A DNA stretch of 64,000 bases from assembly GCF_009735625.1 (NCBI RefSeq), contig NZ_CP046244.1, positions 3,112,909 through 3,176,908 on the forward strand, given 5' to 3'. Position numbers and translations under genes: made by a program. The notes below the pieces were generated by a model. That model had not been told where the DNA came from, did not search any database, and saw nothing but the letters and a program-made list of their open reading frames with translations. This DNA comes from Moorella glycerini (GTDB lineage Bacteria > Bacillota > DSM-521 > Neomoorellales > Neomoorellaceae). Within the stretch, counting starts at the first letter, position 1; each line of letters begins with the position of its first letter. Below are positions 54,556 to 62,954 of the stretch, piece after piece.

Positions 54556-54918
54556 TTAATCAACTAGGGCTTCAAGATTAGCCTCAAGGGTAAAAACCAG
54601 AATCCTTTCTCCTGTAACGGTGCTAATATCAGTATGCAAACTTATTACCTTCTGACCGGTGAATTCCTGGATCATTTTTTCTAATAACGGACGGGAATCC
54701 TCCAACAACTGAGTACGTATTTTCTTAATCAAAATTTTACCTTCATGGCTATGAGCCAGGTGTTGTTCGGCCGGAGTTAAAACTCCCTTGAGACGGATAA
54801 AGATCTGGTCTTCAATGATAAAGGTTTTAACTTCCTGGGGTCCCCGGCCCAGATATTCCTTTTCAAATTTCATTAATGCTTTACTGATATCATCTTCAAG
54901 CTGCCCTTTACGGGTCAT
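54556..54918 (-). CDS. DUF2294-type protein
   Basis: 120 residues, soluble, with GQLEDDISKALMKFEKEYLGRGP and a late QLLEDSRPLLEKMIQEFTGQKV...HTDISTVTGERILVFTLE, as in DUF2294 proteins of Firmicutes. Function unknown. ATG preceded by GAGG. The downstream promoter overlaps its 3' edge. Confidence 0.75.
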   Translation of the reverse strand: MTRKGQLEDDISKALMKFEKEYLGRGPQEVKTFIIEDQIFIRLKGVLTPAEQHLAHSHEGKILIKKIRTQLLEDSRPLLEKMIQEFTGQKVISLHTDISTVTGERILVFTLEANLEALVD

Positions 54919-54978
54919 TTATATCGCCTCATCCTGCTTTTTAATTTACCCAGAGTTAACGCTGGTAATAACGGGCCT

Positions 54979-55668
54979 TTAGTTTACCAGGTCACCTATA
55001 ATGTCCAGAACTTCCTCCAGACATTCAACTATATAATCAGGCTGTACAGGCTGATTTTGAAGTTTGGCCCTTTTACGGTTCAACCATACGGCAGTAGCTC
55101 CAAAGCCCCTGGCGCCTACCACATCGGCAATGAAAGAATCCCCTACATGAATGATCTCTTCCGGATTACACTTTAAAAGCTCAGCCGCCTGCTGGAAAAT
55201 CACAGGCGAGGGCTTGTAAGCTCTGGCGTCTTCTGAAGTCACAATGGCATCGAATTTTAGTCCGTGTCTCATTAAAGCTATAGATAACTCGTGATTGTCA
55301 GTGTTGGAAATCAAAGCCGTCCTGAATTGACGGCCCACAGCCTCAACTACTACAGGAGCAGCGGTATAAACCTGACAGTTTTCTATCATTCGCAACCATA
55401 TTTCCAGGTCATTGGGAACTCGCCTCCCACGAAAGCCGAATTGCCTGAAGGTCATATCCAATGCTTGATCAAAAACCACCCAGAGCTTAGAGAAAGGCCC
55501 CTCCATGATTAGTTTATCAGCAAACTTATCCCACTCCTGGTGAAAAGCTACAGGATCGGCGGGAAAAGAGTTGGCTTGTAATATTAGTTCTGTGGCTTTT
55601 GCATGCAGACCCTCGATATTGAAAAGCGTTCCATAGGCGTCAAAAGTTACAGCTCGTATATGATACAT
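54979..55668 (-). CDS. HAD-superfamily hydrolase
   Basis: 229 residues: motif I FDAYGTLFNIEG, motif II SNTDNHE, Lys in KPSPVIFQQAAE, and motif IV HVGDSFIADVVGARGFG. Haloacid dehalogenase-like subfamily; substrate unknown. ATG at 55666-55668 with GGAGGG in front; the longer frame to 55797 is rejected. Confidence 0.87.
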   Translation of the reverse strand: MYHIRAVTFDAYGTLFNIEGLHAKATELILQANSFPADPVAFHQEWDKFADKLIMEGPFSKLWVVFDQALDMTFRQFGFRGRRVPNDLEIWLRMIENCQVYTAAPVVVEAVGRQFRTALISNTDNHELSIALMRHGLKFDAIVTSEDARAYKPSPVIFQQAAELLKCNPEEIIHVGDSFIADVVGARGFGATAVWLNRKRAKLQNQPVQPDYIVECLEEVLDIIGDLVN

Positions 55669-55800
55669 GTGTGTTCCCTCCAGCGGCCAAAAAGTCCTCC
55701 TGCCGTTGAGGCTAAGGTTGTGACAAGGGCGTATTTCCAAAGTAGTCCGGGCAGCGGCGATGCAGGCCCCGCAGGCATCAACATTAACCGGCATCAAAGT

Positions 55801-58503
55801 CTACCTTTTTTTGCCAACTATCAGCTTGCCCAAAAGTTTACTTATTTCTACAGCCACCAGGGGGACAAGGCTCAGGCTCAGGACCACCGCCCAGTCGCTG
55901 GTAAGCAACACCGATGTCTCAAAGATACCTCGCAAAAAAGGAATGAATACTACAGCTACCTGGAGAGATATTGACGCCAGGAAAGCATACATCAAACTGC
56001 GGTTGGTTCCCACTCCTATGGACAGGAGGGATTGATCCATGCTCCGGACATTGAAGGAGTGCACCAGTTGCGACAGAGCCATGGTTACAAAAGCCATGGT
56101 ATGGGCTTCCTCCAGGGTCCGTCCCCAGCTAAGGGCCAGCCAGTATGAAAACAGAGCCAGCAGCCCGATCATGGTACCCTGCCACACGATGTTAATACCC
56201 ATGCCCCCGGCAAACACCCCTTCCTTGGGTTTACGGGGCGGACGGTACATAACGCCTTTTTCGGGTGGCTCCAGGCCCAGGGCCAGGGCAGGAGGACCGT
56301 CAGTAACCAGGTTTAACCATAGTATCTGGATGGGAGTCAGGGGACTACCCAATCCCAGTAAAATTGCAGAAAAGATAGCTACAATCTCACCGGTGTTGCA
56401 GGAAAGGAGATACTGGATAGACTTGCGAATATTGTCGTAGATGGTTCGCCCTTCTTCAACCGCATTGACGATGGTGGCAAAATTGTCATCTAATAATACC
56501 ATATCTGAGGCTTCTTTGGCTACCTCGGTACCGGTAATCCCCATAGCAGCCCCGATATCGGCCCGTTTGAGGGCCGGGGCGTCATTGACACCATCGCCGG
56601 TCATGGCCACCACATGTTTGTGTTCCTTTAGGGCTGCTACAATGCGGAGCTTATCCTCAGGGGATACCCTGGCGTAGACGGTGACGCGGTTTACCACCTC
56701 TTTCAGTTGTTGGTCGTCCATCTGGTCCAGTTGTGCACCGGTCAGGACGCCGTCATCCTGCTGCCAGATACCCAGTTCTCTCGCGATGGCCATGGCTGTT
56801 TCCTGGTGGTCACCGGTGATCATTACCGTCCGAATGCCTGCCCGGCGGCTGACAGCCACCGCTTCCTTGACCTCGGGACGCGGTGGATCCTGCAGGGCAT
56901 AAAAACCGACAAAGGTAAGGTCCTGCTCGGTGGTATCCGGTGAGAGGCCAGCCGGAATTTCAGGCCACCGGCGGACAGCCAGGGCCAGTACGCGTTGCCC
57001 CTGGGACGCCAATTGAGAGTTAATTTGCAAAAGCCTGGTACGCATTTCTCCAGTTAGAGGTTCAATTCCTTGCCCGGTCATTACTCCGGTAGAGCGGGCC
57101 AGTAATACATCGGGGGCTCCCTTGGTAAAGGATTGGATTGAGCCATCTATATGGTGAAAGGTGGTCATCATTTTGCGGGCGGAATCAAAAGGGATTTCGG
57201 CCAGCCGGGGGTAGGTCTTCTCCACCTTCTCCCTTATCAAACCCGCTTTGGCTGCTACCACTACCAGGGCTCCCTCTGTGGGATCGCCGATTACGCGGTA
57301 ACCTTTCTCTGTTGCCTCTAACCGGGCGTCACTGTTTAACAACCCGCCCAGGAGCATTAATTCCAGGTTCCGATCAGTTAAAGGAGCTATTTCATTTCCC
57401 TGCTGGTTCAGGAACCGGCCGTCAGGCTGGTAACCAGTACCAGTTACCTGCAGGAAGTTGCCGGCAGTATAAATCTGGGTAACAGTCATTTCATTTTTGG
57501 TAAGAGTACCTGTCTTGTCAGAACAAATAACAGTTGCAGTGCCCAGGGTCTCTACCGCCGGCAGTTTTCTAATAACAGCCTGCCGCTGGCTCATCCTGGT
57601 AACGCCCAGGGCGAGCACAATGGTTACTACGGCGGGCAGGCCTTCCGGAACTGCTGCTACTGCCAGGCTGATGGCTGTCATAAACATTTCCAGAACATCT
57701 TCGCCCCGCCACAACCCGGTGGCAAACACCAGGGTCACGATGACTCCTGCAGCCATTCCCAAAGTTTTACCAAGTTCATTCAACCGCCGCTGCAGCGGTG
57801 TAGGCTCCAGTGGCGTTTCCTGAAGCAGTTGCGCGATCCGACCCAGTTGGGTGTTCATCCCTGTTTCCACCACCAAGGCCTTGCCGCGTCCGCTGGTAAT
57901 AATAGTACCCATAAAGAGCATGTTTTTCCGATCGCCCACCGGGACTTCACCGGCCGCTATCATGGCAGGGTCCTTTTCTACCGGTACCGACTCGCCCGTT
58001 AAGGCGGCTTCGTTTGCCCGTAGGGAAGCCGCCTCGATCAGCCTGGCATCAGCCGGTACAGAATCTCCTGCATCTAATAATACTATATCACCAGGGACCA
58101 GTTCGCCTGCGTCAACCTGCGTTACCATTCCGTTCCGGATCACTTTGGCTGCAGGTTTGGTCATCTCCTTTAAAGCTTTAAGGGCCTGCTCAGCCTTATT
58201 CTCTTGATACACGCCCAGAACGGCATTCAACACGACGATGACAAGGATAACAATAGAATCTTCCCATTCGCCCAGGATACCCGAGATGATCGACGCTCCA
58301 ATCAGGATTAAGACCAGAATTTCCTTTAGCTGGCCTATAAACATGGAAAAAAGGCTGCGGGGAGGCGGCTCTTTTAAAACATTGGGGCCGTAGATCTTTA
58401 ATCGTTCGTTGGCCTCCTCTTGATTCAGCCCCTGATGCAGGTCTGAATTAAGTTCCTGGCAGACCTGATGGATCTCCATGGCATACCATTTCTTCTCTGG
58501 CAA
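55801..58503 (-). CDS. P-type Ca2+/Mn2+-type cation-transporting ATPase
   Basis: 900 residues, P2-type pump with ten predicted membrane segments. Actuator TGES, PEGLPAVVTIVLALG in M4, phosphorylation site CSDKTGTLTKNEMT and hinge MTGDGVNDAPALKRADIG are intact. TTG at 58501-58503 with GGAGGAGG eight bases upstream gives the typical MPEKKWYAMEIHQVC start. It resembles SERCA/PMR1-like Ca2+ pumps; an intact yybP-ykoY Mn2+ riboswitch lies upstream but is separated by an IS element, so Mn2+ export is a likely role. Confidence 0.92.
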   Translation of the reverse strand: MPEKKWYAMEIHQVCQELNSDLHQGLNQEEANERLKIYGPNVLKEPPPRSLFSMFIGQLKEILVLILIGASIISGILGEWEDSIVILVIVVLNAVLGVYQENKAEQALKALKEMTKPAAKVIRNGMVTQVDAGELVPGDIVLLDAGDSVPADARLIEAASLRANEAALTGESVPVEKDPAMIAAGEVPVGDRKNMLFMGTIITSGRGKALVVETGMNTQLGRIAQLLQETPLEPTPLQRRLNELGKTLGMAAGVIVTLVFATGLWRGEDVLEMFMTAISLAVAAVPEGLPAVVTIVLALGVTRMSQRQAVIRKLPAVETLGTATVICSDKTGTLTKNEMTVTQIYTAGNFLQVTGTGYQPDGRFLNQQGNEIAPLTDRNLELMLLGGLLNSDARLEATEKGYRVIGDPTEGALVVVAAKAGLIREKVEKTYPRLAEIPFDSARKMMTTFHHIDGSIQSFTKGAPDVLLARSTGVMTGQGIEPLTGEMRTRLLQINSQLASQGQRVLALAVRRWPEIPAGLSPDTTEQDLTFVGFYALQDPPRPEVKEAVAVSRRAGIRTVMITGDHQETAMAIARELGIWQQDDGVLTGAQLDQMDDQQLKEVVNRVTVYARVSPEDKLRIVAALKEHKHVVAMTGDGVNDAPALKRADIGAAMGITGTEVAKEASDMVLLDDNFATIVNAVEEGRTIYDNIRKSIQYLLSCNTGEIVAIFSAILLGLGSPLTPIQILWLNLVTDGPPALALGLEPPEKGVMYRPPRKPKEGVFAGGMGINIVWQGTMIGLLALFSYWLALSWGRTLEEAHTMAFVTMALSQLVHSFNVRSMDQSLLSIGVGTNRSLMYAFLASISLQVAVVFIPFLRGIFETSVLLTSDWAVVLSLSLVPLVAVEISKLLGKLIVGKKR

Positions 58504-58552
58504 CTCATAATCCTCCTCCCAGTTTGTGTAGAGCTTTAACACTTAAATAACC

Positions 58553-60247
58553 CCTGAATCCGTGACAACCCAATAACAAAATATCTGGATATGGCTCAAA
58601 ACCTCGCGAAAAATAAGGTATAATAGGCTGGATGGCAAACGAATCCATGTTCACCTGCGAGGTGCGGCCATGAAATTCATCATTGAACAGTCTGATGAAC
58701 ACCTTACCCCCGTTGCCGGACTGGCTCTGGTGGGGGAAATCATTGATCATACTGCTCTGAAACTCAGGCTAAATAAGACCCGGATACCTGGTGTTTCTTC
58801 TCCGGATATTTCTCACGGGGATGTTATCACCTCTTACGTGGGCCTGCTTTGCCAGGGTCGCAGTGATTTTGACCATATTGAGCTTTTTCGGGATGACCCC
58901 TTCTTCGCTGCGGCGCTGGGTATTCAGGATGTGCCTTCAAGCCCTACCCTGCGCCAGCGCCTGGATATGATAGCTCATAGTGTACCCTACCAGGAGATTA
59001 TCCTCGAGGAAACGGCCAGGTTCCTTAAGAAACTTAAGGCACCGGTAACTCCTGTTACCCTGGGTTCCAGGGAACTAAAGCGCCAATATGTCCCTTTGGA
59101 TATTGATGTTACTCCCTTTGATAATTCAAATTCCAAGAAAGAGGGTGTTTCCAGGACCTATAAGGGCTACGACGGTTATGCGCCTATCTTCGCCTACCTC
59201 GGTAGGGAAGGCTACTGCGTCCATACCGAACTGCGGGCCGGGAAACAGCATTGCCAAAAAGGGACGCCGGAGTTCCTGCGACAAGCTCTAACCTTTGCTC
59301 GCGCTATCACTTCGCTGCCACTTTTAGTACGGATGGATGGCGGTAATGACAGCCAGGATAATCTCCAGGTCTGTTTGGACCCGGAAATCAAAGCCGATTT
59401 TATCATTAAGCGTAACCTGCGCAAGGAAACGCCGGAGGCCTGGCTGGCCATTGCCAAGGAAAATGGTACCGCCACCCTAGAACGGGAGGGAAAAACCGTC
59501 TATCGGGGGCACCAGATGGTGAAAATCGAGGGTGCTGACACCCCTGTCCGTCTGGTGTATAAGGTCACCGAGCGGACGATATTACGAAACGGCCAGCTTC
59601 TCCTGGTCCCGGAAATTGAGGTCGAAACCTACTGGACCACTTTACCCGACCCGGTGGAGGATATCATTACCCTCTACCACGACCACGGCACCAGTGAGCA
59701 ATTCCACAGTGAAATCAAAAACGATTTAGACCTGGAACGGCTGCCCAGCGGCAAGTTTGCCACCAATGACCTGGTGCTACACCTGGGTGTTTTCGCCTAC
59801 AACATTCTAAGGCTTCTGGGGCAGTTTAGCCTCCCGCTAAAGGAGGTACCGCTGCGCAATAAGAAAGCTCAACGCCGGCGGCTGCGTACCGTTATACAAA
59901 ACCTGATTACCATAGCGTCCCGGCTGGTTCACCACGCCCGGCAGGTCAAATTACGATTTGGGCAGCACAGCCCGTGGTATCCAGCTTTCCGGTACCTATA
60001 TAAAGCGTTGGCTTAATACAGAACTTCTAGCTCCAGTTAGCTGTATAAGCAGGCTCCAAGCCTCTTAGGACGAGAGGTCTACTTTGTTATTCCCTTATCC
60101 AGGGGACCCAAGGTAAGAGTAAATAGCCTTCGTCCACATAATCAACTTTAGACCCAATTCAATGTATCAGCAGATGTTAAATATAACTGTTAATACCATT
60201 TACTGTTAGTGCGAGTTCTACCCAGTTGTTATTATCACGGATTCAGG
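58553..60247 (+). mobile_element. IS1380-family insertion sequence, 1695 bp
   Basis: Ends share 13 identical bases in inverted orientation: CCTGAATCCGTGA at 58553 and its complement TCACGGATTCAGG ending at 60247. TAACC flanks both ends (58548-58552 and 60248-60252), a probable target duplication. One transposase gene occupies most of it, with about 115 bases before and 230 after. Inserted between a Mn2+ riboswitch and the P-type ATPase gene. Confidence 0.88.
58670..60016 (+). CDS. IS1380-family transposase
   Basis: 448 residues, intact DDE-type transposase: VPLDIDVTPFDNSNSKKEGVSRTYKGYDGYAPIF holds the first Asp region, LLVRMDGGNDS the second, and HDHGTSEQFHSEIKNDLDLERLPSG the Glu. ATG follows a GAGGTGCGG stretch. 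Full length suggests a recent or active copy. Confidence 0.92.
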   Translation: MKFIIEQSDEHLTPVAGLALVGEIIDHTALKLRLNKTRIPGVSSPDISHGDVITSYVGLLCQGRSDFDHIELFRDDPFFAAALGIQDVPSSPTLRQRLDMIAHSVPYQEIILEETARFLKKLKAPVTPVTLGSRELKRQYVPLDIDVTPFDNSNSKKEGVSRTYKGYDGYAPIFAYLGREGYCVHTELRAGKQHCQKGTPEFLRQALTFARAITSLPLLVRMDGGNDSQDNLQVCLDPEIKADFIIKRNLRKETPEAWLAIAKENGTATLEREGKTVYRGHQMVKIEGADTPVRLVYKVTERTILRNGQLLLVPEIEVETYWTTLPDPVEDIITLYHDHGTSEQFHSEIKNDLDLERLPSGKFATNDLVLHLGVFAYNILRLLGQFSLPLKEVPLRNKKAQRRRLRTVIQNLITIASRLVHHARQVKLRFGQHSPWYPAFRYLYKALA

Positions 60248-60275
60248 TAACCCTTAGCAAGTTAAAAAATGTAAA

Positions 60276-60317
60276 TAAAAAACCTTTGTTCAGTGCAAAA
60301 AAGCACCAAACAAAGGT
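60276..60317 (-). terminator. expression-platform terminator of the Mn2+ riboswitch
   Basis: Minus-strand ACCTTTGTT/AACAAAGGT with GGTGC/GCACT above it, followed by TTTTTTATTT. Its 5' half shares CCTTTG with the aptamer closing stem, so metal-bound aptamer and terminator exclude each other. Confidence 0.85.
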
Positions 60318-60417
60318 CTTGCTCCCAAGTTAAGCCCCTGGGACCAGGGCGGCTCTTATCGATGCGTACTGTCGCCCTGGTCAACAGGCCATAAGGCCTA
60401 CGAGCTACTCCCCTTTG
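60310..60417 (-). ncRNA. yybP-ykoY (Mn2+) riboswitch
   Basis: On the minus strand it starts CAAAGGGGAGTAGC and ends GGGAGCAAGACCTTTG, the diagnostic ends of this class. The two internal loops are recognisable (CGACAGTACGCA and the GCCGCCCTGG side). CAAAGG/CCTTTG forms the closing helix. Class members sense Mn2+ and turn on exporters. The ATPase it must once have controlled now lies beyond the IS element. Confidence 0.92.
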
Positions 60418-60427
60418 ATTTAATTAA

Positions 60428-60456
60428 ATTATATGCGAGAAACCCCTTGGCGTCAA
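60428..60456 (-). promoter_or_regulatory. promoter of the Mn2+ riboswitch
   Basis: Minus-strand TTGACG (60456-60451), 17-base spacer, perfect TATAAT (60433-60428), about ten bases before the aptamer. Confidence 0.8.
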
Positions 60457-60461
60457 CCATT

Positions 60462-60597
60462 AGCTGAAATGCCAGTCACCAGAGCGGCACCGAGGGTCAC
60501 CATAGGGCGATGCCCTTAGCCTCCTTAGGAAATACCGCACCCTTCTCCTTGTTGCAGGAGTACCGGGCTTAAACCTGGATACAGGTGGCATCAAGCT
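60462..60597. other. compact multi-hairpin region of unknown type
   Basis: AGCT and ATGCCA (60462-60474) can pair with TGGCAT and AGCT (60586-60597). Inside are GCGG/CCGC, the hairpins AGGGC-GAT-GCCCT (60504-60516) and CTCCT/AGGAG (60545-60560), and CCTG-GATA-CAGG (60574-60585). The paired architecture resembles a structured RNA; strand is not settled. It lies upstream of cotJA (plus) and of the riboswitch promoter (minus). No gene is visible. Confidence 0.35.
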
Positions 60598-60669
60598 TAT
60601 CTTCTGGTAACCCTTCCTCCCCTATCCATCATAATATAAATTAGCGATTTTTAGGGGAGGAGGTTTATT

Positions 60670-60876
60670 ATGACTGCCGACCAGCAAGGAAAGCGCGGTA
60701 TTACCGTCCGTTCCGGAGACGAGCAGGTAGAAAAACAATCCTTTTCTTACCAGCTGGCCCGGGCCTATATACCCTGGCAGCGTTTTACTAACAGGTGGGA
60801 CCCTATAGAAGGCCTGGCCCGGGGGACGATTTTCCCAGAACTCTACCGTCCCTACCAGCCCCATCGGACACCTTAA
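60670..60876 (+). CDS. cotJA: spore coat associated protein CotJA
   Basis: 68 residues ending in the family signature ARAYIPWQRFTNRWDPIEGLARGTIFPELYRPY, cut short here to its key parts. Strong ribosome-binding site GGGGAGGAGG. First gene of the cotJABC operon, made in the mother cell in Bacillus. Confidence 0.85.
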   Translation: MTADQQGKRGITVRSGDEQVEKQSFSYQLARAYIPWQRFTNRWDPIEGLARGTIFPELYRPYQPHRTP

Positions 60877-60899
60877 AACAATATGGTGGAGGGTAAAAC

Positions 60900-61157
60900 A
60901 TGGATGGACAGCGATTAAGCCTGCTTAAAAAGATCATGGCCCTGGAATTTACCTGTGTCGACTTTAATCTTTACCTGGATACCCATCCCGAAGACTACCG
61001 GGCGTTAGCGGAATATAATGCCGCCAGCGAAGCCCTGCTGGCGGCAAAAAAGGAATACGAAAACCTTTACGGTCCTTTAACAAATTACGGTAGTACGCCC
61101 AGTCCCCAGGCCTGGCGCTGGATCGACGAACCCTGGCCCTGGGAAACAACTTTTTAG
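60900..61157 (+). CDS. cotJB: spore coat protein CotJB
   Basis: 85 residues, helical: LLKKIMALEFTCVDFNLYLDTHPEDYRALAEYN with C-terminal GPLTNYG and WRWIDEPWPWE, as in the CotJB family. It lies 24 bases after cotJA and 16 before cotJC. Confidence 0.9.
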   Translation: MDGQRLSLLKKIMALEFTCVDFNLYLDTHPEDYRALAEYNAASEALLAAKKEYENLYGPLTNYGSTPSPQAWRWIDEPWPWETTF

Positions 61158-61172
61158 GCGGAGGGATTCTAA

Positions 61173-61745
61173 ATGTGGATTTATGAAAAAAAACTGGAGT
61201 ACCCTGTGCGCGTCGGCGGACCCAACCCCCGCCTGGCCAAGGTAATCATCACCCAGTATGGCGGCCCCGATGGTGAGTTGGCCGCTTCGCTGCGCTACCT
61301 CACCCAGCGCTATACCATGCCCCTTCCCCAGGCCAAGGCAGTTTTGACGGATATCGGCACAGAAGAGCTGGCCCACATGGAGATTGTGGCTACCCTGGTC
61401 TATAACCTAATAAAAGACGCTCCCCTGGAAGAAATCAAACGCGCCGGCCTGGACGGCTACTATGCCGACCACGACCGCGCCCTCTACTTTGTCAACGCCG
61501 CCGGCGCCCCCTGGACGGCCACCTATATCCAGTCCAAGGGTGACCCGGTCACCGATCTCCATGAGAATATGGCCGCCGAGCAAAAGGCCCGTTCCACTTA
61601 CGAATACCTGATCCAGCTCTCCGATGACCCAGATGTTAGTGATACTCTAAAGTTCTTGCGAGAAAGGGAAGTCGTCCATTTCCAGCGCTTCGGCGAGACG
61701 TTAAATCTGATACATGAATACCTGGACAGAAAGAAATATTATTAA
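61173..61745 (+). CDS. cotJC: spore coat protein CotJC, manganese catalase family
   Basis: 190 residues of the ferritin-like Mn-catalase fold. Metal-ligand regions are visible: DIGTEELAHMEIVATLV, HENMAAEQKARSTYEYLI and REREVVHFQRFGE. Expected in the inner spore coat. A fragment of a second copy lies near 62570. Confidence 0.92.
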   Translation: MWIYEKKLEYPVRVGGPNPRLAKVIITQYGGPDGELAASLRYLTQRYTMPLPQAKAVLTDIGTEELAHMEIVATLVYNLIKDAPLEEIKRAGLDGYYADHDRALYFVNAAGAPWTATYIQSKGDPVTDLHENMAAEQKARSTYEYLIQLSDDPDVSDTLKFLREREVVHFQRFGETLNLIHEYLDRKKYY

Positions 61746-61751
61746 AGCCTT

Positions 61752-61774
61752 AAGCCCCGCTACGGGGCTTTTTT
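61752..61774 (+). terminator. cotJ operon terminator
   Basis: AAGCCCCG/CGGGGCTT hairpin followed by TTTTTT, just after cotJC. The end of the brnA-like gene on the other strand falls inside it. Confidence 0.88.
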
Positions 61775-62029
61775 AAAGCCCTCTCTTTTTATAGCTTCCC
61801 GTAGCGCCATCCGGATGTAGGTGGTGTAACCTAGTCCCTTCTTCCTTGCGGCTTTTTTAATGGCAGCCACGTCTTCTTTCGGCAAGCGTACTGATACGTG
61901 GACGAGCTCAGGCTTTTTGAATTCAACATCGGCATCCTCCCAATCTTGCTCCTGGGTATCAGTGCGATCAAAGAAATCAGCCAGCTTATCTATATCATCA
62001 ATGCCAGGCAAGTTAGTGTCTCTTCGCAA
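61760..62029 (-). CDS. BrnA-like antitoxin
   Basis: 89 residues; C-terminal ribbon-helix-helix-like DNA-binding part (VHVSVRLPKEDVAAIKKAARKKGLGYTTYIRMALREAI). TTG start at 62029 is preceded by AAAGGAGGT. The matching BrnT-like toxin upstream survives only as a C-terminal fragment overlapping this start, so this is an orphan antitoxin. Confidence 0.8.
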   Translation of the reverse strand: MRRDTNLPGIDDIDKLADFFDRTDTQEQDWEDADVEFKKPELVHVSVRLPKEDVAAIKKAARKKGLGYTTYIRMALREAIKREGFKKAP

Positions 62030-62115
62030 GATAGTACCTCCTTTCGGCTGGTGTCATATCCCGCGCTGTCACGAGGTAAGCGCGGCCATGACCTTTGTAG
62101 ATTTTTAGGAACGTT
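62015..62115 (-). pseudogene. BrnT-like toxin, C-terminal fragment
   Basis: The minus strand reads FLKIYKGHGRAYLVTARDM followed by TPAERRYYLAKRH and a stop that overlaps the antitoxin start. The phrase VTARDMTPAERRYY is typical of toxin C-termini of this type. No start or N-terminal half; the sequence upstream belongs to another remnant. Identification rests on about 30 residues. Confidence 0.5.
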
Positions 62116-62263
62116 GGATGCCATAGGGTCGGGGGCCCGTTACCCTAAAGACCTTGCTGCCGCACGAAAAACTTATTCCCGTAACGTTGCTCAAGATTAT
62201 CTTGTTAAAACAAAGGAGATACTGGAATGGATGAAGAAAGACCAGATATTCAAGCAATTATAG
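62082..62263 (+). pseudogene. HEPN-domain toxin, C-terminal fragment
   Basis: The plus strand reads RGHDLCRFLGTLDAIGSGARY followed by PKDLAAARKTYSRNVAQDY and LVKTKEILEWMKK, like the second half of HEPN proteins that pair with MNT antitoxins. The first half is missing: upstream in this frame is antisense of the BrnA-like gene. It overlaps the MNT gene by 37 bases, the usual HEPN-MNT arrangement. Confidence 0.6.
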
Positions 62264-62568
62264 AGCAGTTTGCTGATGCTCTAAAAAATCAAGGTATCCA
62301 GATCGACAAGATCATTCTGTTTGGCTCCCAGGCCAGAGGCGATGCTAGAGAAGATAGCGATATAGATTTACTAGTAGTATCATCCGATTTTGCTCAAATG
62401 CCCCTGTATCGCCGCTATGAAGTGCTGGGCAAAGCCCTGGCCAGGGTAATGCAGCCGATTGAACCTCTAGCCTGCACTCCTGAAGAAGTGCAGGTGGAAA
62501 AATTGAGCAAGGCCAGCTTCCTTTACGACGTCCTGGCCCGGCAAAAAACCGTGGAATACCGGCTTTAA
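62227..62568 (+). CDS. MNT-type nucleotidyltransferase (antitoxin of a HEPN/MNT pair)
   Basis: 113 residues: minimal nucleotidyltransferase motif GSQARGDAREDSDIDLLVV (GSX10DXD) near residues 36-54. ATG is preceded by AAAGGAG. In HEPN/MNT systems the MNT protein neutralises the HEPN RNase, sometimes by AMPylation. Here the HEPN partner is truncated. Confidence 0.85.
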   Translation: MDEERPDIQAIIEQFADALKNQGIQIDKIILFGSQARGDAREDSDIDLLVVSSDFAQMPLYRRYEVLGKALARVMQPIEPLACTPEEVQVEKLSKASFLYDVLARQKTVEYRL

Positions 62569-62625
62569 ATTGACGGACATCGGCACGGAAGAGCTGGGCC
62601 ATAAGGAGATTGTCGCCGCCCGTGC
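62569..62625 (+). pseudogene. cotJC-like fragment
   Basis: LTDIGTEELGHKEIVAA is encoded right after the MNT stop, matching LTDIGTEELAHMEIVAT of cotJC (61345-61395) at both base and protein level. No start and no intact continuation. Confidence 0.6.
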
Positions 62626-62954
62626 CAGGGGCGACTTTCTCTCTTGACGCAGGGCTAGATCGGCCGCCGCCCATCTCCATCTCCGTGGATGGCTGTCATG
62701 CCAATCCCGATGTTAAATTACATTTAACCAGCCTACCCCCCTTATCCCCCCCCTTTCTCTCCGCTTCCACTCCGCTTTTGTGCCTATTTTCACAATTAAA
62801 TATAATTTAACCCTCCCTCTTCAACGCCTTTGCAATACCGGAACAGCAACTTCCGCCTGGGGACCTAACATCCCCAGTATGCCACGGGCAAAAAGTAGCA
62901 TCTAAGCCTTTCCTGGCCATAATAATAGCTTCTAGGGCGATATATCTTCCGTAT
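62626..62954. other. intergenic stretch without a supported gene
   Basis: Short frames here lack ribosome-binding sites and recognisable protein. A pyrimidine-rich part (62738-62785) and AT-rich segments are visible. Probably debris between remnants. Confidence 0.5.

Noticed and set aside
60461-60660. Known riboswitch classes (SAM, cobalamin, TPP, lysine, c-di-GMP, M-box) for the region before cotJA
   Set aside because: None of their conserved boxes are present on either strand by eye.
62610-62810. 66-residue plus-strand frame after the MNT gene
   Set aside because: Low-complexity Pro/Ser/Leu tail from a pyrimidine-rich tract, no ribosome-binding site.
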